From NCBI GenBank assembly GCA_029204225.1, contig CM055098.1, forward strand, positions 1,925,106 to 1,989,105: a DNA stretch of 64,000 nucleotides, in the 5' to 3' direction. Of this stretch, positions 1 through 11,094 are shown in pieces. Each line of letters starts with the position of its first letter. Positions within the stretch are counted from its first letter, which is position 1. Position numbers and translations under genes: made by a program. This stretch comes from Diphasiastrum complanatum (lineage: Eukaryota; Streptophyta; Lycopodiopsida; Lycopodiales; Lycopodiaceae). Below the pieces are notes generated by a model, which was not told the origin of the DNA, ran no database searches, and saw nothing but the letters and a program-made list of their open reading frames with translations.

Positions 1-849
1 TCTATCTTTGTGAAGCATTTAGCTTCACTTAATCGATCTACTAGATCATCCATACGAGGCAAAGGATATTTATTTTTAATAGTTACCTTATTTAATCCCT
101 TGTAGTGTGCACACAACCTAAAGCCTCCATCTTTCTTTGATTTAAGAAGAACAGGAGAACCAAGATGACTTACTTGGCTAAATATGACCCATTGTTAGGT
201 AATTTTCAATTTGCTTAGTAATCTTTGTCTCTTCTTTTTGAGAGAAATTGTAAGGTTGTCAGAGATAGGGTGACTACCTGGAATTAACTCTAGCTTATGG
301 TCAATCGATCTGGATGGCGATATTTCATGAGCTAATTCCTCTGGAAATACATCTTTAAATTCAGACAATATCCTATTCTTCTCAATCTGCTCCTGATCTA
401 AGTATACAGAGTTAAGAATCTTTGACAATCCACAACTACTTAGATGCATTTCAGATAAATCCAAAATTGGCTTCGCAAATAAAGAATAAGCTTCATACTA
501 TAAATCAAAAATTTCCATTACATTAGCAAATGAACTCATCCCAATTAGATGTACAAATTTGTCTCCAAATAACGTAACAATTTCTTTACCCTCCTGAAAC
601 GAGAGAACATGCTTCTCAAAATCTATCTCAGGATGTTTATTATAACCACTCATATCCTAGAATTATGTCTGTACGTGCTAAATCTAAAACATGAAAATCT
701 ATTAACTCTCTATGATCTTGGATCCAAACTGGAAGTCTTGGAACTTTAACAACCCACGTCTCCAACTCTGCACCTGAAGCTAGATATACTCGATACCTAC
801 AATTACTTGCTTCAGTTTTCAGGCCAAGTTTCTACACAAGACTAGAGTT
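1..849 (-). pseudogene. pol: P1 pol: N-terminal reverse transcriptase, truncated by window edge
   Basis: Read on the minus strand, 464-195 contains the usual gypsy RT entry (FKDVFPEELAHEISPSRSID, then LELIPGSHPIS). The frame stops near 195. Below that, the strand gives [16 protein letters not shown] and [20 protein letters not shown], the standard fingers/palm segment of Ty3/gypsy RT, running to base 1. The catalytic YxDD motif, RNase H and integrase would lie outside the window. The stretch 465-849 is the degenerate protease-RT linker. Stops and frame breaks show it is not functional. Confidence 0.85.
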
Positions 850-1199
850 AATGAAATTATGAGCAGATCCACTATCCACTAAACTACTATTTTCATGTCC
901 ATTCATAGTGATTTTCAAATAAAATAAATCATTTGGCAAGAATGAAGTAGTATTGAAAGAACAATCACACTCACAATTAACTTTATCAACTTAAGATTTT
1001 CTTTACTTGGCATCTCAATCACTTGAGGTGCACCTTTTTTTCAATCTAGGTAGAATTTCATAACGTGTCCAGGTTGACTACAATGGAAACACACATTGGT
1101 CCTTGTCTTTTTTCAAGACAAACACTTCTTTTGTCTAAATTCAGATGCATCTTGATCTAGTTCGTCAAAATACTTAGATTTTTTGTTACCACAAACTCG
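850..1199 (-). pseudogene. P1 aspartic protease and degenerate zinc knuckle
   Basis: Minus-strand reading of about 960-850 gives NGHENSSLVDSGSAHNFINS. DSGSAHNFI is the D-S/T-G active-site context of plant gypsy proteases. Higher up (1120-1060) the strand reads CFHCSQPGHVMKFY. This is a CX2CX4HX4C nucleocapsid knuckle whose last cysteine has become tyrosine. In-frame stops lie on both sides. This segment is the source of the inverted and direct duplicate pieces found at 1199-1499. Confidence 0.75.
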
Positions 1200-1499
1200 T
1201 AAAGAAAATCTTAAGTTGAAAATTAATAAAGTTAATTGTAAGTGTGATTGTTCTTTCAGTACTACTTCATTCTTGCCAAATGATTTATTTCATTTGAAAG
1301 GCACTGTGAATGGACATGAAGTATTTTAGTGGACAGTGGATTTACTCATAATTTCATTAAAACTGGTCCATGCTGACTACAATGGAAACACACATTGGTC
1401 CTTCTTGTCTTTTTTCGGGACAAACGCTTCTTTTGTCTAAATTCAGATGTAGCTTGATCTAGTTATCAAAATACTTAGATTTTTTGTTACCACGAACTC
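850..1499. repeat. Local inverted plus direct duplication inside P1
   Basis: Bases 850-1006 (protease-coding on the minus strand) recur as the reverse complement at 1199-1359, starting GTAAAGAAAATCTTAAGTTG. Bases 1070-1199 (zinc-knuckle region, ACTACAATGGAAACACACAT) recur in the same orientation at 1371-1499. The copies differ by several substitutions and small indels, so the event is old. The order is protease, knuckle, inverted protease, knuckle, gag. This is more complex than a simple tandem duplication and suggests template switching or a fold-back repair event. Confidence 0.85.
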
Positions 1500-2195
1500 T
1501 TTTCTTTCTTTTTTTTGGTTGGGTCCGGATCATCCAGATGGATTAGCCTATAATTGCTTTCTAGATGCCACCACTGTGGAATCATACGCTTTCGTGACTC
1601 TTATGACGTCATCAAAGTTTGAAGCACATTACGCTTACACTCATTCTGATAATCTACGGGCAAAAAACCTAGGATGAAAACTGCCACAGTGCCAGTTTTG
1701 CATCGAAAGAGAGAACTTTATTCCGTAAATCCATAAAATCTTGTAGGTACGAGTCTGAACTCTGAGTACCCATTTTGCAATCAACAAATCTTTGGTAAAA
1801 ATCTGAGTCATCTACAACCACAAAAAACTTTCTGAACACTTCCATAAACTCATCCCATGTGGTAGGTTTTGGTTGCAGATCATGCCCGCATGATGAAGCT
1901 TTCTCGCGGAAGAACAAAATAACACTCTCAATTTGTTTTTCCTTCAAGAATTTTGTGTAGATTAAAAAAACCGGTCCACTTGATTAACCAATCATCTACA
2001 ACTTAGAATTTTTTCTCTTTCTTCTCCCCCAAAACAGGTTTAGGCTGAAAGCCCAAATTCGGTGTAGATAAAGTTTTCACTTGATTCAATAGTATTTCCA
2101 TTTGTTGATTCGTTAAAGTGTTTCTATTGTTTATTTCATTAAGCGCTTGGTTTAACGATTGGCAAATTTGCAGATAGGTAGGCACCTGACCATCA
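1500..2195 (-). pseudogene. gag: P1 gag (main part)
   Basis: The minus strand encodes a Retrotrans_gag-like segment at 1947-1669, with WDEFMEVFRKFFVVVDDSDF followed by a Tyr/Asp-rich helix region typical of gypsy capsid. The N-terminal part at 2195-2003 reads QICQSLNQALNEINNRNTLT and then a Lys-rich linker. Two stop codons lie between the two pieces (about 1950-2003). The true N-terminus is on the other side of element A, at 8333-8300. The C-terminal end runs into the rearranged knuckle region. Confidence 0.7.
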
Positions 2196-2698
2196 TGTTG
2201 TGAGTATTTCCTGCACATAGTAATAAACAAGTGGGTCCCACCATTTAAAATATTGTTGGCCAAGCCTTACCTAGTATGCCCTACCATAGTACATTATTGT
2301 AAGTAGGGTAATAAGTGTGAGGGCACTGGCATCCTGCGCGTGTTAGCCCAACCCAACACAAGTAGCAAGTTGTAATTCCTAGGAATAAGAGACTAGGGGC
2401 TTAAAACTCTAAAATGACATTAGAGGCCCTAAGTCAAGTTGCAAATAAAAAAGCTAAAAGGGCCAACTTAAAGTTCACATGAATTATGTGAGTGCCCTTG
2501 TGCTTTCTTAGCACCAATAGACTTAAGTTTTGTTTATTTTAAAGGCTTGGATTAGAATCCTTGCCCCAATGAAGTGGCCAATGAGAGTGAAAGAGCCTCA
2601 CTTCTAAAATCTATAAGAGGGAGCCATTTCCTCTGTATTGTATCATCTTCCATTCTCATTCTAATAAAACTCTCTTGGTTTCTCCATATCCCTCTCCA

Positions 2699-2736
<38 letters not shown>

Positions 2737-2954
2737 TCTCCCTCTCTCTTTTCCCTCTCTCCCTACGTTGGGATAAAATAGCTTTGGGCAGGCGCTCGAG
2801 CCCCCAAAGTCTTTCTCAACCTAGGCGTTCTCACTCTCCCTGTCTCCACTCTCTTTATCTTCTCTCTCCTCTCCCTCTCTCTTCTTGCTATGCAGGTGAA
2901 GGTGAGGTTGTCGCTCCCAACGACGGACCCCTATGCTACATCGACGACACAACA
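2196..2954 (+). repeat. 5' LTR of element A
   Basis: Starts TGTTGTGAGTATTTCCTGCA and ends GACACAACA, directly before the primer site. It aligns through nearly its whole length with 7493-8299 and, in reverse, with 23005-23638. It contains an interrupted CT-rich tract (about 2700-2763) and AATAAAACTCTCTTGG at about 2662, a likely polyadenylation region. A chance ORF across 2574-3068 reads through the CT tract and is not a gene. Confidence 0.88.
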
Positions 2955-2955
2955 G

Positions 2956-2973
2956 TGGCGCTGTTGCCGGGGA
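2956..2973 (+). other. Primer binding site of A, tRNA-Asp
   Basis: TGGCGCTGTTGCCGGGGA lies one base after the LTR end. It differs by one base from the complement of the 3' end of plant tRNA-Asp(GUC), TGGCGCCGTTGCCGGGGA. The same primer type is present, more diverged, at 11953-11970, 14999-15016 and 59628-59645, linking A to the other gypsy families here. Confidence 0.85.
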
Positions 2974-4878
2974 GCGTCACACACTCATTTCGCCACATAG
3001 CTTTCTCACTCTCTTCCTCTTTTCCTCTATCTCTCTCTTTCTTCTCTCTCATCATTCTTTTTCATTAAAAAAATCGAATTTTAAGGGTAGAATAGTGTGA
3101 GTAGTGTTAGTTTCTGCCGTTTTTTCATGATTTTTTTGTTTGTTTGCACTGTAGGGAGATATTGTGGGGTGGGAGGATCAGATCCAAGCACCCAATCCCT
3201 TCGTTAATCCATAAAATCCATAAAAATCAGGAAAAAAAAGCTCAAAATCTGTTTTTGGAGGAAAAAAGAGAGCCAAAATTTCATCAGATTTTGATTTCTC
3301 AAAAACCAGCAAGAAGTAACCTTTGCATGACTAGCAGCAACTACTGTCCCAGACCTGCATAGAAGCCTGTGAAGTTTACTTCCCAATAGATTTTGAAAAA
3401 ATAGAGAAAAACTCAAAAAAATTTAAAAAACCTTTGTAAAAAAAAAAAAAAAAAAATTCAAAACTCAAAACTTTTATCTTGGTGAGCAAATTAATCTGAC
3501 TCAGATACAAGTGCATACTAATCTGAGAGGGTTTATTCCCAGAAAATCTTAAAATTTTGCAAGAAAACCCCAAAAAAATGCACTTTTTTAAAGATTTTTT
3601 TGAGTTTTTCTGAGAAGTAACTCTCTCAGCTTGGTGAGGAAAAGAATTTGACTTAAATACAAGTGCATATTAGTCTGTGGGGATTCATTCCCAGAAAATC
3701 TTAAAATTTTGCCAAAAAACCCCCAAAAAATGCATGTTTTCCAATAAAAAATTGAGTTTCATTGGGAAGTAACTCTCTCAGCTTGGTGAGCAGCTGAATC
3801 TGACTGAGATACAAGTGCATACCAGTTTGTGAGGGTTTTTTCTCAGAAAATCCTAACATTCTGCAAAAAGACACCCAAAAAATGCACTTTTTTCAAGATT
3901 TTTTGAGTTTCCTTGGGAAGTAGCTCTTGCAGCTTGATGACCAGCTGAATTTGACTGAGATACAAGCGCATACTAGTCTGCAAGGGTTTGTTCCCAAAAA
4001 ATCCTAAAATTTTGCCAAAAAAACCCCCAAAAAATATACTTTTTTCAAGATTTTTTGAGTTTCCTTGGAAAGTAACTCTCTCAGCTTGGTGAGCACGTGA
4101 ATCTTGCTCAGATACAAGTGTATACAGGTCTTAGAGGATTTATTCCCATAAAATCTTAAAATTTTACAAAAAGACCTAAAAAACATGCACGTTTTCCATG
4201 ATTTTTTGAAATCTGCTAGGAAGTAACCTTTGCAAAGATTTGGATATAATCTAGATATATCTATATGAAATTTTTTTGAAGATCCAATGGTTAGATTTTC
4301 AAATATCTAAGCAAAAGTGCCAAAAAACTGAGTTTTTTCAAGATCCTGACAAATTTGTCCATCAGGAACTCTTGCAGAACTCACGTTCTGTAGAAATGGT
4401 CCAGATACAACTATTGTAGGAAGGTTGAGGGTTTGATTCACTCAGGTCTAAAGAAATCTCAAAAAAAGAAAAAACCATGAAAAAGGGCTAAAATCACACT
4501 ATTAGCCAACTGAAACTGATCAGATCTTGTCAAATCTAGGTTGCAGTCACATTATCCATCAAGATCCAACATCCACGGACTGAATCAAGTGAATGAACCT
4601 CAGATCAAGCCGATCAGTTCCCTCCACATCAACCACTATCCATCCATCATTCTTTTGTCCCATCTCTATTCCATCTTCTATCTCCATCTCTACTAGATAA
4701 ATCTGTTTCTGTCTCTATTCTCATCCATATTGATCCACCGTTTACCGATTCTCTTCTCTCTTTTTTTCTTTTCCATCTCCCACAAAAAAAAAAAAATGAG
4801 GTTGGAACACCAGAGTCATTGAGAAAACCTAAAAGCCATTCACCAACCAGCTACTTTGCGACATTCTAGTGCTGAACT
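2974..4878 (+). other. Untranslated leader of element A
   Basis: About 1.9 kb between primer site and gag with no credible coding. It holds an A-rich stretch (about 3435-3460), a five-unit 152-bp tandem array (listed separately), and at 4480-4640 a segment that reappears in reverse orientation at about 10218-10375. Parts also align with the leader at 12120-12400. The last 200 bp are pyrimidine-rich with several ATC-CAT words. Confidence 0.7.
3440..4235 (+). repeat. 152-bp tandem repeat array in A leader
   Basis: Five imperfect head-to-tail units. The marker word GGTGAG (once GATGAC) starts at 3481, 3633, 3785, 3936 and 4088, giving a period of 151-152 bp. Each unit carries GATACAAGTGCATA, then TTCCCAGAAAATCTTAAAAT, then a C/A-rich word and AACTCTCTCAGCTTGGTGAG. 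A sixth, strongly decayed unit begins near 4225. Units differ from one another, so the array predates or has diverged since insertion. Confidence 0.88.
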
Positions 4879-7306
4879 ATGGAGACCGCCCTTGTAGGAT
4901 TATCGAAATTAAAAAAGTTCTCTGTTGAAACAATGCGAGACTACACCTATCAGATCTATCATCTAGTGAAAGATTGTGATCCCCCAATTTCCCAACAGAT
5001 CATCATGGCAAAATACTATGCCGGACTACCCAAAAAGATCAGATCTGGTATGGAAGAGTTAGCATCCTATGAGTCGCTTGCACAACTTTGTAAGGATGCT
5101 ATCGTGATGGAAATCTCACTCGGGAAAAAGGACTTTCCCTATCCAGATGGGGAATCAAAGCAACAAAGGTCAACAGCGAGCGATGATCCAACAAGAATGG
5201 AACCCCATGCAAGGCAACAAAGTGCAATAAGGTCAAGCAGATCAAGTGTAGCGGAAAACCCAGAACCTTGCACTTCAAGCTGTCAGCAAGCTTATGCTCG
5301 CCCTATTAAGTTTCTTGAAAAGGACGAATGTACATACTGTTTTGGAAATCATCCGAGTGCAAGATGTCCAATCAAGAATCCTCGACATGATGGACCAAAG
5401 GTGGAGCAGAAGGCCCGACAACCAGATCCAGCGGTTCAATGATCAGAAGCAGAATTAAGCCCACAAGGAGCTCATCTGAAGGATGGATGTCAGATAAACC
5501 CATCTAAATCACGAATTTCTTCGACAAATAGTGGCAAGGTAGAAGTTTTGGTTATATCCTCTTGCATGTCACCGAACTCCATGGAGGACCATAACAGCCT
5601 ACCAGTCTACTTTGTCGAAGATCCTAAGGGGAATCTACTACCAGTGTATGCCTATCAACTTAGAGGCGATGGTGTATTGCACTCGGTAAGATGCTATGGA
5701 TGCGGAGGGAAATACCATTGTGTTGAATGTCCACATCGAGGGGATCCATCAACATTTGATCCCTCATGTCCACAATGCGAAGTTAGTCATCCATGCCGAG
5801 AATGCCCGATGAGAAATCCACAAATAGCTAGGAGGCATTTGGCCTATGTAGACCGACATGCACCTGTGGTGACCCTTCCACCTCAAATGCACTATAAAAG
5901 AAAAATCTTAGTGCCACCGAGTTATGAAGCGAGTGATGAAGAAGACAATCTGGCAAAAGTCCCAAAGTATGCAAAGATACCCTCGAGCAAACAAGTAAAA
6001 CCATCACAGAAGATAGGGATGATAGAATCCATCATGCCAATGGTAACTGAGGAAGTTAAGAAATTGGTATCCGACGAAGTCCAACGGATTTTACCAAGTC
6101 TCTTGGCGTGTTGGAATATTGGAAAAATCTATCTAATGTTGTAAGTAGGGGTCCTAAAAATGCCAAAGATGAATTGAGCTCTTTTGGCTTATTAAAGACC
6201 CATCTTAGAATAAAATATTCAAGGTAGGTAGAAGTAGAAACTCGAGCTACCATAGGAATTTCCATTTGTACTTTGCATGCCACATTTAATGCATGAAAAT
6301 ACTAGGTGGCACAATTAGACATATTGAGGTGGCTTGAATAAGTCTAGATAGCTTGAGAGGTGGATTCATAACTCCAATTCAACTCAAAGTAGCAGGAAAG
6401 TCCATGGATCTATATATATGTTATGTACTCTCATTGAGAAGATGATGATTTTTGTGTGTAATGCAAATTTGGAGACTAAGCTCTTTGTGCTCTCTCTCTA
6501 CTCGAGTTTGTACTTTCATATTCTCTCTAGATGAGTTGAGGCATTTATTGTACTTAGTTTCATGTTTTGTTGATAGATCTTGTTTGTAACATAATAATAT
6601 TTCTTGTATGGTCAGTTTTCCTATTGTCAATCAATGCTAGTCTGATCTTTATGGTATTATTGGGTTTAGGAGATCAAAAGTACATGTGTAGGGCGTCCCA
6701 CACGTGTGAATTCAACAGGTGCAATCACTGCAAAGAATTCTTGGTGATGAAGTACAAAGGGGACTAGCGTCAACAGGACAACTTGAAGGCAATTCAACAC
6801 AAAATCCAAGGAAAAGTGCCAACACGCAGCCTTCAACGGGGAAGTGCAATGACCAAGGGAAGACTAAAGTTGATGATTGTCCCTCAACGGGCAAGATTCA
6901 ACCAAAGTCTCATTGTTCCATAATGCAGCAGCCCAAACCAACGCCAAATCCGGGTATATCCATTCTTCAAAGGCCAAATCTAGGGAATCCAAGCCCAAAT
7001 AGGCCTCCAATACAGCAAGCACCAACACCTACAATGACAAAGCCCTGTCCTAAATCTTTGATATTGACTATTGAGGAAAGTCTTCAGGTTATGACATACC
7101 ATGAATACCTAGACATACAAGAGAGTCAAGCAAGCATGTCATATCCACATTATGATTTGGGGGAGTCCATGACGTTGGGACCAGTTGCGCCAATCTATGA
7201 GGATCCAGTTTTATTTTGGGATACTCTGATGGAATGCCTCAACTACCCAATTGCTGATGAACAAGGTTATTTGGAATGGCCACCAGACCCTTATGGGTAT
7301 TATTGA
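4879..7306 (+). pseudogene. gag: gag-like ORF of element A, split by solo LTR
   Basis: Three blocks. 4879-5442 has a capsid-like motif (MAKYYAGLPKKIRSGM) and a first knuckle CTYCFGNHPSARC. 5548-6108 has two further knuckles (around CYGCGGKYHCVEC and CPQCEVSHPCREC) and a Lys-rich tail ending QRILPSLL. 6719-7306 ends in GYLEWPPDPYGYY and a stop. Between blocks two and three lies the solo LTR 6109-6717. B encodes the same order, including the same C-terminus, so the long Pro-rich C-terminal region is a conserved part of the protein. A frame break at 5443-5547 also inactivates it. No enzyme domain follows. Confidence 0.75.
6109..6717 (+). mobile_element. Solo LTR, copia-like, inside gag of A
   Basis: A 609-bp insertion bounded by TGTTGGAAT and GAATTCAACA (TG..CA ends, 5-bp TGTTG/CAACA inverted termini). 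It interrupts gag exactly where B reads through (QQILPSLI then DELQRGL). It has a TATA-like CTATATATATG at about 6410 and the palindrome CACACGTGTG at 6699-6708. Flanks GGCG and GGTG suggest a degraded target duplication. No internal retrotransposon sequence remains, as expected after LTR-LTR recombination. Confidence 0.8.
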
Positions 7307-7461
7307 AAATCTGGCAAGTCCAGGTTCTTGTTGATCAACAACCAATAAAGCCTCAAGTTTTACGTAAGCAAATTCTATCCACGCTTTTTCTGAAGCACCC
7401 ATGTCCCAGCAATAAAAGAACCAACAACAGTGCCCTTCACGACAGTTGCAGCCTAGTGCCA

Positions 7462-7492
7462 AGGGACCGGCACTACTTTGGGTCGCGGACCC
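7462..7492 (+). promoter_or_regulatory. Conserved motif directly before 3' LTR of A (PPT position)
   Basis: AGGGACCGGCACTACTTTGG then GTCGCGGACCC abuts the 3' LTR. It is not a purine tract. GGGTC-GCG-GACCC is a short inverted repeat. The same block precedes the 3' LTR in B (23639-23669, minus) and J (13252-13282, minus), so it probably does the job of the polypurine tract for plus-strand priming in this group. Confidence 0.65.
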
Positions 7493-8299
<807 letters not shown>

Positions 8300-8333
8300 C
8301 ATCCAGAGCTACATTTGCAGTATCATCTACCAT
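8300..8333 (-). pseudogene. gag: P1 gag N-terminus (11 codons)
   Basis: The minus strand from 8333 reads MVDDTANVALD and continues, across the A insertion, into GQVPTYLQ at 2191. An upstream in-frame ORF was not traced. The start is chosen because it is the first Met of the continuous frame. Confidence 0.65.
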
Positions 8334-10126
8334 ATTGATTTTCTGACATGCAAAATTAGCTTAATTAGTCGAGATCCAATCATCAACTAATAAGTGAAAA
8401 GTTCAGAACTTCATAACTAGCCGACATTAGTCAGCAAGGTCTTTCACTCAATTTAAGCCAAAATTTTGCAAAATCAATATCAGATTGATTAAAACAACAA
8501 CAACTTTTAGGACCAAGTCTAAAAATTTATGAAACCCTAGAATTTTTGAAATTCGATCGAAATGGACCAAATGTGAAAATTGATTAAGAAGATCAATTTA
8601 ACAGATTCACAAGAACTGTCACATTCTGAATCATTTCGAAAAAACATTCTGCATGCATCTAACATGACATGCACTGACTTTTTTAAAAACAATCGAATTT
8701 TTTTTTGTAAATAGCCTAGTTACTAGGAAATCTGCTTTTTGATTTAGAGTTTCCAAAAATAGCTTCATGCAAGAAATCTACTGATCAATCTATTGATTAC
8801 GCATGAAACATGCATCCAAGCATGCATACAAGTCTATCCATACATTTCCATCAGTAAACAAGCACTACACTGAATTACAAGCATGCATGCATCAGAACAT
8901 TTCCAAAATTTTGCAAATTTTAGTTCAAAAATTGCCAAAATTTAGACGGCCATAATTTTCTCTACAAGACACCAAATTGGTCGTTGTAAAGCACAGTACG
9001 GAGGGAGATAGGTCTACAAGGCACTTGTCACATCACCCTGCCATCTAGGCCTCACACGTACGAGTAGTAACTAGCCAAAAATTAGGTAGTAGGGCGCACT
9101 TTAGGAAGGTGGTATCATCAAAAATTGTACTCCAGCCCAATAAGCATCCGATTAGAGGTTACAAGCACTCTATTGAGTTTTATTAGAGAGGCATAGAATC
9201 TTCTAACAGGTCCAATAAGCAATCATAAGCTCAGATCATGCAAAAAATGCATTTTTGGCCTCCAACAAGCAAAACTTCAATATGATGGTGTTTAATACTC
9301 ACCTATCCAAATTGGATGCATGATGGCTCAAATCAGAGGAAATCCATCATATATTTAAGCTTGTAATGAGAACCAACAGATTCAGACTTCTATTTGAAAG
9401 GTATTCATGCCCAAAAATCCCCAAAAATACACTAATTTTTTTTATGTTTTGAGCCCTCTAATGGTGTCCAATCCTAGGACAGCTTCATTAAACCTTTGAA
9501 AATGTGATTATCAACTATTGGCTAAGAATTTTGAGATCTACCACAAAATTAGTCCAAAAATCATCAAAAAACCATGTTTTTTGACCAATTTTGACCAAAA
9601 TTTGTGGGATAAATCCACAAATAAGTGCAATCTGATCCTAATCCTAGTAAATCCATTGCATGCAAGCACTAAAAGTTTTGATTTTAGTCAAATATGGATT
9701 CTATATCCCATTTATGGTCCACAAAATCTCAATTTTTGGTCCAAAATCACTATCTAATCATCCTTTTGACTATTCAAACCCCATGCAGTCATTAGATCCA
9801 ATCATTAATGACTGTAAAATAGCAAGTGCAATCTGGAAAACATACTACATCAGTACCTATGATCAATTCCAAGCAAAAAAATTCAATTCTAAGTGAAAAA
9901 TTCACTAAAACCATAAAAAATCCTATGATTTCCATCAAAATTCATGGAGCAAATCCACAATTATGATCTTTAGGCTGAAAGTACACCAAGGATATGAGAA
10001 GCCACCTACTTGGATATGAATTCACCACCTTGAATAATAAGCAATGAGACACACCAAATAAACTACAAAAATCCAAGATCCTCAAGCCTCACTTCCTGAT
10101 TGATGTGATCCAAGCTCTGATACCAC
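8334..10126 (-). other. P1 leader and tRNA-Met primer site
   Basis: About 1.8 kb of AT-rich, non-coding DNA. At its high end 10115-10126 is GCTCTGATACCA, that is TGGTATCAGAGC on the minus strand, the complement of initiator tRNA-Met 3' end. GCATGC words cluster at about 8800-8900. I see no ORF, array or other gene. Being between a primer site and a gag start on the same strand, it is read as the P1 leader. Confidence 0.65.
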
Positions 10127-10131
10127 TAGAA

Positions 10132-10212
10132 TGATCACCAAGTGAAGATCTTTAAGAATCCTATCACATGCAAACCAAAAGAATACATGTGGAACATAAA
10201 CCACCCAACTAA
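10132..10212 (-). repeat. P1 5' LTR remnant
   Basis: On the minus strand the sequence up to ...GGTGATCA lies six bases before the primer site, so 10132 (TGATCACC) is the likely LTR end. Only about 80 bp remain before sequence matching the A leader begins (about 10213-10218). The exact boundary is uncertain. Confidence 0.4.
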
Positions 10213-11094
10213 TGGTACTGATTTCTCTTGGTACTGATCGTCTTGATCTAAGATTCATTCAATTGGTTCAGTCCAAGGATGTTGGATCTTGATAGATGTT
10301 ATGATTGCAACCCAGTTCTGACAAGATCTAATCAGTTCAGTTGGCTAATAGTGTGATTTTAGCTATTTTTCTTGGTTTTTTTCAGATATCTCTTCGATCC
10401 TAGTACTGATTGGCTTGATATTTTCACAGTAGACAAGATGGATTTTGCTATTGATCTTATTTGGGAGGGTTACTTAGTGCAAAGGGTTGGCCTTGCGAGG
10501 GTTTTTTGTACTATTTTGCAGTCAAAAAACCAATTTTCTTGCAATCTATCGGGAACCTCTTAATAATAGCTGGATTTGGGTTGGATCTACCAAAGGTTCT
10601 TTCCCAGTGGTGCGAGAGTTATTGACGGTTGTGAGGGTTCCGGATAGGCTTTTCCCTTACAACCTCATCAAAACTTCATTTGAACTCTCGCAGACTTGGT
10701 CATAGATAAAAAATGATATTTTGAGCTTAATGGACTATGTTGCGAGAGTTACTCCTCAGTGGTGTGAGAGTTATTGATGTCTGCGAGGGTTTAGGATCAC
10801 TTTTTTGGCTCACAGATCACTCAATTATTCAAACTAACTCTCATAGGCTTTTTTGTGTACCTATCTCAGTGAGATAGAACTTTAGAATTCTCTGTGAAAG
10901 TTAGTTACCACAAAAAATCAAAAAATTGATGTCTCAGAGGGTTCTTCTTTCAATTTTGGCTCTTCTGGACCTTGGGAACTCTCGCAGGGGGTGTTAATTT
11001 GCAAGGTAACTTTGGGCTGTTTTTTGGATTTTCTTATGGCTATTTTTTGGATTTTTTGGCTGTTTTTTGGTTGTTTTGGAAAAATGGCTGAGAA
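10213..11094 (-). mobile_element. Gypsy leader fragment, minus orientation
   Basis: 10218-10375 is the reverse complement of A leader 4480-4640 (for example GGATGTTGGATCTTGATAG). The rest, 10376-11094, has no coding but many copies of TGCGAGAGTT / TGCGAGGGTT and the reverse AACTCTCGCAG, the same words found in the spacer at 21470-21760 and 52640-52940. It is a leader-type fragment of a related element. Confidence 0.6.

Noticed and set aside
2574-3068. 164-codon plus-strand ORF, and its partner at 7908-8390
   Set aside because: Both lie over LTRs of element A and read through CT runs (SLSLSL). They are LTR sequence and not genes.
9518-9896. Two overlapping ~79-codon plus-strand ORFs
   Set aside because: AT-rich leader of P1, no family resemblance, no initiation context. 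Chance frames.
10115-10126. tRNA-Met site as part of a pararetrovirus
   Set aside because: Plant pararetroviruses use the same primer, but no movement protein, coat or RT of that type is near. Strand and position fit the P1 gypsy leader.
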